From Archangium gephyra (lineage in GTDB: Bacteria; Myxococcota; Myxococcia; Myxococcales; Myxococcaceae), in the NCBI GenBank assembly GCA_003243425.1, contig QFQP01000032.1, positions 1 through 64,000 on the forward strand: a stretch of DNA of 64,000 bases, in the 5' to 3' direction. Of this stretch, positions 59,646 through 64,000 are shown piece by piece. Numbering within the stretch: position 1 is the stretch's first letter; every line of letters begins with the position of its first letter. The notes beneath the pieces were generated by a model. It was not told where the DNA came from. It did not search any database and saw only the letters and a program-made list of their open reading frames with translations. The position numbers were made by a program, and so were the translations under genes.

Positions 59646-61538
59646 ATGCCCCAGATCTTCGACTTCCCGAACCTCGTCGCAGCCATCGATGCCGGTAAGG
59701 GTCTGACCACCAAGGGCTACACGTTCACCGACCGCGACAGCGACGGCGAGTTCTACAGCTTCGAGCGCCTGCTCGAGGAGGCCATGCGCCGCGCCGCGCA
59801 CCTGCGCAGCCACGGCCTCAAGAAGGGCGACCGCGTGGCGATGGTGGTGCCCGACGGCGAAGACTTCGTGCCCACGTTCCTGGGCGCGGTGTGGGCCGGC
59901 ATCGTGCCGGTGCCCCTCTACCCGCCGCTGTCGCTGGGCAAGCTCGACTCGTACATCGACACGCTGATCGCCATTCTCACCAAGGCGAAGCCCACGCACC
60001 TCATCACCAACGAGAAGGTGCAGACCATTCTCTGGGGCGGCGTCGCCAGGGTGCCGAGCATCAAGGGCGTCATCACCACCGAGGAGCTCAAAGGCCCCGC
60101 GCCCGAGGGCGTGTCGACCGACAAGGCCGAAGTCACCGACGACGACCTGTGCTTCCTGCAGTTCACGTCGGGGTCGACGTCCACTCCGAAGGGCGTGGCA
60201 GTGACGCACGCGAACCTCCGCGCGAACGCCTGGGCCATCATGCGTGACGGGCTGCAGACCGACACCGACGTCGACCACGGCGTGTCGTGGCTGCCGCTGT
60301 ACCACGACATGGGGCTCATCGGCTTCGTCATCAGCCCGATGTTCCACCGCGTCTCGGTGACCTTCATTCCCACCATGACGTTCGTGCGCAACGCCACCAT
60401 CTGGCTGCGCACCATTTCGCGCGTGAAGGGCACCATCACCTTCGCGCCGAACTTCGCCTACGCGCTGGCGGTCAAGCGCGCCAAGCCCGAGCAGATCGCG
60501 TCGCTCGATTTGAGCTCGATGCGGCACTTCGGCTGCGGCGCCGAGCCCATCAACCCCGTCACCATGCGCGCCTTCGTCGAGACCTTCGCGCCGTCGGGCC
60601 TCAAGCCCTCGATGATGCTGCCCTGCTACGGCATGGCCGAGGCCACGCTGGCCATCAGTTTCATCGGCGTCGAAGACTCGTTGACCACCGACGTCATCGA
60701 CGGCGACGCGTACCAGACCGAGCGCAAGGCGAAGCCCGCGTCGGCCGAGCTGCTCAAGAACGGCACCGCGCAGGAGTTCGTCAACTGCGGCAAGAGCTTC
60801 GCGAAGCACGAGGTGGGCGCCTTCGACGATGCCGGCAAGCGCCTCCCCGACCGCAGCATCGGCGAGCTCTGGGTGCGCGGCCCGTCGGTCGCCAAGGGCT
60901 ACTACGAAGACACCGAGGCCACCGAGCGCACGTTCGGCAACGGCTGGCTCAAGACCGGTGACTACGGCTACCTGGTCGACGGCAACGTGTTCATCACCGG
61001 CCGCAAGAAGGACCTCATCATCATCAACGGCCGCAACTACGACCCGCAGCGCCTGGAGTGGATCGTCGACGACCTCCCCGAAGTGCGCAAAGGCTCGACC
61101 GTCGCCTTCTCGCGCCCCGGCAGCGGTTCTGAAGAGCTGGTCATCGCCGTCGAGAGCCGCGCGGCCGACAAGCAGGCGCTGATTGAGCTGGTGAAGCAGA
61201 AGATCAACGAGAACATGCAGCTGACGCCCGCCGACGTGTTCATCGCGCCGGTCGGTTCGCTGCCCAAGACCTCGAGCGGCAAGCTGCAGCGCGCCAAGAC
61301 CCGTCAGCAGTACCTCGCAGGCACGCTGGGCAGCGAAGGCGTACGCACCATCGGCAGCAACGGCGAGAAGGTCGTCGTCGCCAGGCACGTCGCCAGGTCT
61401 CTGCTCGGTCGCGCGCAGCACCGCGCCCGCCGCGTCATGGAACACACGTTGGAGATCCGTTCGGTCTCCGACGCGATGGAGAAGTTCAAGCTCGCAGGCG
61501 CCTACGCGCAGAAGCGGGTCGGCAAGCTGCTCGGCTGA
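59646..61538 (+). CDS. Fatty acyl-AMP ligase (FAAL)
   Basis: 630 residues from ATG 59646 (a TTG at 59619 is in frame). ANL superfamily motifs: FTSGSTSTPKGVAVTH (A3), WLPLYHDMGLIG, YGMAEAT, GELWVRGPSVAKGYY, GDYGYLVDG, GRKKDLIIINGRNYDPQRLEW and the catalytic Lys in KTSSGKLQR. The next gene encodes an ACP and the one after a PKS, the arrangement by which FAALs load a fatty acid onto a carrier protein for polyketide or lipopeptide synthesis. The last 75 residues are extra and helical. Confidence 0.9.
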   Translation: MPQIFDFPNLVAAIDAGKGLTTKGYTFTDRDSDGEFYSFERLLEEAMRRAAHLRSHGLKKGDRVAMVVPDGEDFVPTFLGAVWAGIVPVPLYPPLSLGKLDSYIDTLIAILTKAKPTHLITNEKVQTILWGGVARVPSIKGVITTEELKGPAPEGVSTDKAEVTDDDLCFLQFTSGSTSTPKGVAVTHANLRANAWAIMRDGLQTDTDVDHGVSWLPLYHDMGLIGFVISPMFHRVSVTFIPTMTFVRNATIWLRTISRVKGTITFAPNFAYALAVKRAKPEQIASLDLSSMRHFGCGAEPINPVTMRAFVETFAPSGLKPSMMLPCYGMAEATLAISFIGVEDSLTTDVIDGDAYQTERKAKPASAELLKNGTAQEFVNCGKSFAKHEVGAFDDAGKRLPDRSIGELWVRGPSVAKGYYEDTEATERTFGNGWLKTGDYGYLVDGNVFITGRKKDLIIINGRNYDPQRLEWIVDDLPEVRKGSTVAFSRPGSGSEELVIAVESRAADKQALIELVKQKINENMQLTPADVFIAPVGSLPKTSSGKLQRAKTRQQYLAGTLGSEGVRTIGSNGEKVVVARHVARSLLGRAQHRARRVMEHTLEIRSVSDAMEKFKLAGAYAQKRVGKLLG

Positions 61539-61580
61539 TCGATTCAACCCCTCACGTACAACGAAGGACGAACACACATC

Positions 61581-61841
61581 ATGGCTACCGTCTCCATCTC
61601 GCAGCTCTTCGCGCAGGCCGCTCTCGAAGTGAACGGCAAGAAGCTCGAAGGTCTCTCCAAGGACACCGTCATCTCGAAGCTCGGCCTCGACTCGGTGGCC
61701 ATCATGGAGCTCGTCAGCTTCTTCGAAGAGAAGCTCAACATCCGCATGCCGGACGAGGACCTCGCGAAGGTCCAGACCATCGGCGACCTGGGCGAAGTCG
61801 TGAAGCGCCTGGTGCCGGCCGGCACCGAAGTGACGATCTGA
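61581..61841 (+). CDS. Acyl carrier protein
   Basis: 86 residues. The phosphopantetheine attachment site is Ser38 in LGLDSVAIMEL. It lies 42 bases after the FAAL and 31 bases before the PKS, so it is the likely acyl acceptor from the FAAL. The phosphopantetheinyl transferase must be encoded elsewhere. Confidence 0.9.
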   Translation: MATVSISQLFAQAALEVNGKKLEGLSKDTVISKLGLDSVAIMELVSFFEEKLNIRMPDEDLAKVQTIGDLGEVVKRLVPAGTEVTI

Positions 61842-61872
61842 TTTTCACCTTTCGCGAAACGGAAAGCGGCCC

Positions 61873-64000
61873 ATGAGCCCCAGCAAGCAAGAGCACCGTG
61901 AAGCCATCGCCGTGGTCGGCATGGCGTGCCGCTTTCCCCACGCGAAGGACCTCACGTCGCTGTGGAAGGTCGTCTCGACCGGCGAGGTGACGTTCGAAGA
62001 CATCGACGACGGCCGCTGGAAACACTCGGCCTTCTTCGAGCCCAACGACGTGCGTGCGGTCGACAAGACCTACGTGCGCAAGGGCGCGTTCATCGACGGC
62101 GTCGAGGAGTTCGCGGCGCTGCACTACGGCCTGGCCCCGCGCCGCGTGCAGGTGATGGACCCTCAGCACCGCCTCGTCATCGAGATGACGCGCCAGGCGC
62201 TGCAGGACGCGGGCTACGACAGCAAGGGCTACGACAAGTCGCGCACCGGGGTGTTCATCGGCGCGTCGGTCTCTGAATACAAAGACCTGATGACCGCGCG
62301 GCACCGTGCGCAGCAGACCATCAACGGTGAGTTCGGCGATTCGCTCACCTCGACCGAGGCCGAAGCGCTGAAAGCCGGCGTGGCCGACGTGGCTCCGGCG
62401 CGGGCGTTCACCATCGCCGGCTCGCTGCTGAACATGATCGCCTGTTCGGTCGCGCAGACGTTCGACCTCAACGGCCCGGCGATGAGCATCGACGCGGCGT
62501 GCTCGTCAGCGCTGGTCGCGATTCACGAAGCCACCATCAACCTGCGCGCGCGGCAGTGCAACGTGGCCATCGCCGGCGGCGTGTACCTGAACCTGAACCC
62601 CGACAACCTCATCGGCTTCTCGCGCATCGGCGCGATTTCGCCGTCGGGCGTGTGCCGGCCCTTCGACGCCCGCGCCGACGGCTTCGTCATGGGTGAAGGC
62701 GTGGGCCTCGTGGTGCTCAAGCGCCTCGAAGACGCGCAGCGCGACGGCGACCGTATCTACGCGGTGCTGAAGGGCACGGGCTGCAACAACGACGGCCGTG
62801 GCGAAGGCCCGATGACGCCGCGCCCGGAAGGTCAGCGCGAGGCCATGTGGCGCGCGCACGCCGATGTCGATTTCCCGGTTGAGTCGATTTCGTACGTCGA
62901 GACGCACGGCACGGCCACCACGGTGGGTGACGTGGTCGAAGTGGGCGCGCTCAAGCACTTCTTCAACGAGCGCGCGGGCAAGACGCTCTCGCAGCCGTTC
63001 TGCAACCTGGGCAGCATCAAGGCCAACGTCGGTCACACCATGTCGGCCGCGGGCGCCGCGGGCTTCATCAAGACGTGCCTCATGCTGCACCACGGCGTGA
63101 TTCCTCCGCAGCCGAGCGCCGAACAGCTGAACCCCAAGCTCGACCTCGAGCACTCGCCCTTCATGGTCGCGGCCGAGGCCAGGCCGTGGAACGTGCCGGT
63201 GCGTCGCGCGGCGGTCTCTTCGTTCGGCTTCGGCGGAACGAACGCGCACGTGCTGCTCGAGCAGGCGCCGGCGAACGAAGTCGCGCCGCAGGCCGAAGGG
63301 CCGTCGCTGTTCCTGCTTTCGGCGCCCAACCCGTCGCTGCTGCAGACGCACGCCCGCGAAGTCGCCGAGCAGGTCACGCTGCACTCGCTGGCGCCTGCGG
63401 CGGTCGCCCGCACGCTCGCCGCGCGTCAGGGCTTCGATTCGCGCGTCGCCTTCCTCGCGACCTCGCGCGAAGACCTGCTCGCGAAGCTGAACGACGTCGC
63501 CAACGGCACGCTGTCGCCGACCACGCCCGTCCCCGCCGAGCAGCGCAAGGTCGGCTTCCTCTTCGCCGGTCAGGGCGCGCAGAAGGTCGGTCTGCTGTCA
63601 GACCTCGTGCAGCGCTTCCCGGCGCTCAAGGCGAAGCTCGAGAAGTTCGACGCCGCGGTGAAGGCCGACGCCGGCTTCTCGCTCATCGACGCGCTCTACC
63701 CGCCCGCCGGCACCGACCCCGTGAAGGCCCAGGCGCACCTCACGCAGACCCACGTCTGCCAGCCCGCAATGGCGGCGCTCGGCATCGCGCTCGGTGAAGT
63801 GCTGCGCGAGTGCAACGTGAAGCCCGACGTCACGCTCGGCCACTCGCTGGGTGAGTTCGCCGCGGCTTCCGTCGCCGGCATGCTGCCCGGCGCCGACGCC
63901 GTGAAGCTGGTCGCCGCGCGCGGCCGTTTGATGAACGAGCTGGCGCTCACCGACGTGGGCGCGATGCTCGCGGTGATGGCCGAGCGTTCGGTCGTCGAGA
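61873..64000 (+). CDS. Type I polyketide synthase, N-terminal KS-AT part
   Basis: Starts at ATG 61873 and runs off the window, so only about 709 residues are visible. KS domain: AIAVVGMACRFP, active-site Cys210 in DAACSSA, then VETHGT and NVGHTMSAAG with the catalytic histidines. Linker, then AT domain: LFAGQGAQKVG and GHSLGEFAAAS with Ser658. Downstream domains (KR, DH, ACP or others) are outside the window. With FAAL and ACP upstream it is the first extension module of a lipid-primed polyketide or lipopeptide line. Confidence 0.9.
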   Translation, partial: MSPSKQEHREAIAVVGMACRFPHAKDLTSLWKVVSTGEVTFEDIDDGRWKHSAFFEPNDVRAVDKTYVRKGAFIDGVEEFAALHYGLAPRRVQVMDPQHRLVIEMTRQALQDAGYDSKGYDKSRTGVFIGASVSEYKDLMTARHRAQQTINGEFGDSLTSTEAEALKAGVADVAPARAFTIAGSLLNMIACSVAQTFDLNGPAMSIDAACSSALVAIHEATINLRARQCNVAIAGGVYLNLNPDNLIGFSRIGAISPSGVCRPFDARADGFVMGEGVGLVVLKRLEDAQRDGDRIYAVLKGTGCNNDGRGEGPMTPRPEGQREAMWRAHADVDFPVESISYVETHGTATTVGDVVEVGALKHFFNERAGKTLSQPFCNLGSIKANVGHTMSAAGAAGFIKTCLMLHHGVIPPQPSAEQLNPKLDLEHSPFMVAAEARPWNVPVRRAAVSSFGFGGTNAHVLLEQAPANEVAPQAEGPSLFLLSAPNPSLLQTHAREVAEQVTLHSLAPAAVARTLAARQGFDSRVAFLATSREDLLAKLNDVANGTLSPTTPVPAEQRKVGFLFAGQGAQKVGLLSDLVQRFPALKAKLEKFDAAVKADAGFSLIDALYPPAGTDPVKAQAHLTQTHVCQPAMAALGIALGEVLRECNVKPDVTLGHSLGEFAAASVAGMLPGADAVKLVAARGRLMNELALTDVGAMLAVMAERSVVE

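Noticed and set aside
59511..61577. Minus-strand frame of 688 codons opposite the FAAL gene
   Set aside because: Antisense of a clear ANL enzyme; composition is Arg/His/Val-rich as expected from a GC-rich shadow, and no domain is visible.

Overview
The window looks like chromosomal DNA of a Myxococcota bacterium. It is uniformly GC-rich and densely packed. It carries many secreted lipoproteins with Asp-Ala-Gly (DAG) linkers, several MYXO-CTERM-type C-terminal sorting tails, a DUF1592/DUF1552 protein pair, a Ser/Thr kinase with a DWG motif, and a FAAL-ACP-polyketide synthase cluster. No rRNA, tRNA, insertion sequence, CRISPR array or prophage was recognised. I cannot name a genus.

Layout. 0-9.3 kb: the end of a CARDB-repeat protein, an Asp-box lipoprotein, the DUF1592/DUF1552 pair, a pectinacetylesterase-like lipoprotein, an LPMO-like protein with a MYXO-CTERM tail, and selO. 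9.4-12.2 kb: a LysR regulator, then a metallophore-type RiPP operon made of a small secreted Cys-repeat precursor, an MNIO (DUF692) enzyme and a DUF2063 partner. An intrinsic terminator lies between precursor and enzyme. 12.2-18 kb: a tandemly duplicated gene pair, an M61-like peptidase, a DUF1275 permease, a haem-binding protein and a propeller lipoprotein. 18-20.8 kb: the F0 half of ATP synthase (AtpZ-like, AtpI-like, a, c, b), preceded by a nested-stem leader and closed by its own terminator. 20.9-36.4 kb: a peptidoglycan peptidase, a kinase/WD40 protein, a sulfatase-like enzyme, a MarR regulator with a clear operator, a minisatellite lipoprotein, duplicated PAP2 phosphatases, a peptide deformylase, a peptidoglycan-binding amidase and an ECF41 sigma/oxidoreductase pair. 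Four genes here are each broken by what looks like a single missing base.

36.4-48 kb: nitronate monooxygenase, a Gre-like factor, two PilZ proteins, EcsC-like, a MYXO-CTERM protein, a carbonic anhydrase/SulP bicarbonate pair, an AAA ATPase, and coiled-coil and lipoprotein genes. 48-59.3 kb: an HxlR regulator with a divergent membrane protein, glpK, a collagen-like lipoprotein with DUF1554-like repeats, a thioesterase, a MopE/Kazal-like lipoprotein, hemerythrin, a response regulator, a DUF2569-like protein, two paralogous unknowns and a GNAT enzyme. 59.3-64 kb: a roughly 320 bp lower-GC regulatory region, then FAAL, ACP and a type I PKS that runs off the window.

The strongest candidate for an undescribed system is the three-gene RiPP operon at 10.3-12.2 kb. 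Its enzyme set matches bufferin/HvfABC-type copper-binding peptides, but its precursor carries its own repeat (GGEKSCGADGKSCSG). Other unexplained structures are the nested leader before the ATP synthase genes, a perfect hairpin inside a coding region that nearly matches the MarR operator 15 kb away, and phased T-tracts plus a palindrome before the FAAL-PKS genes.
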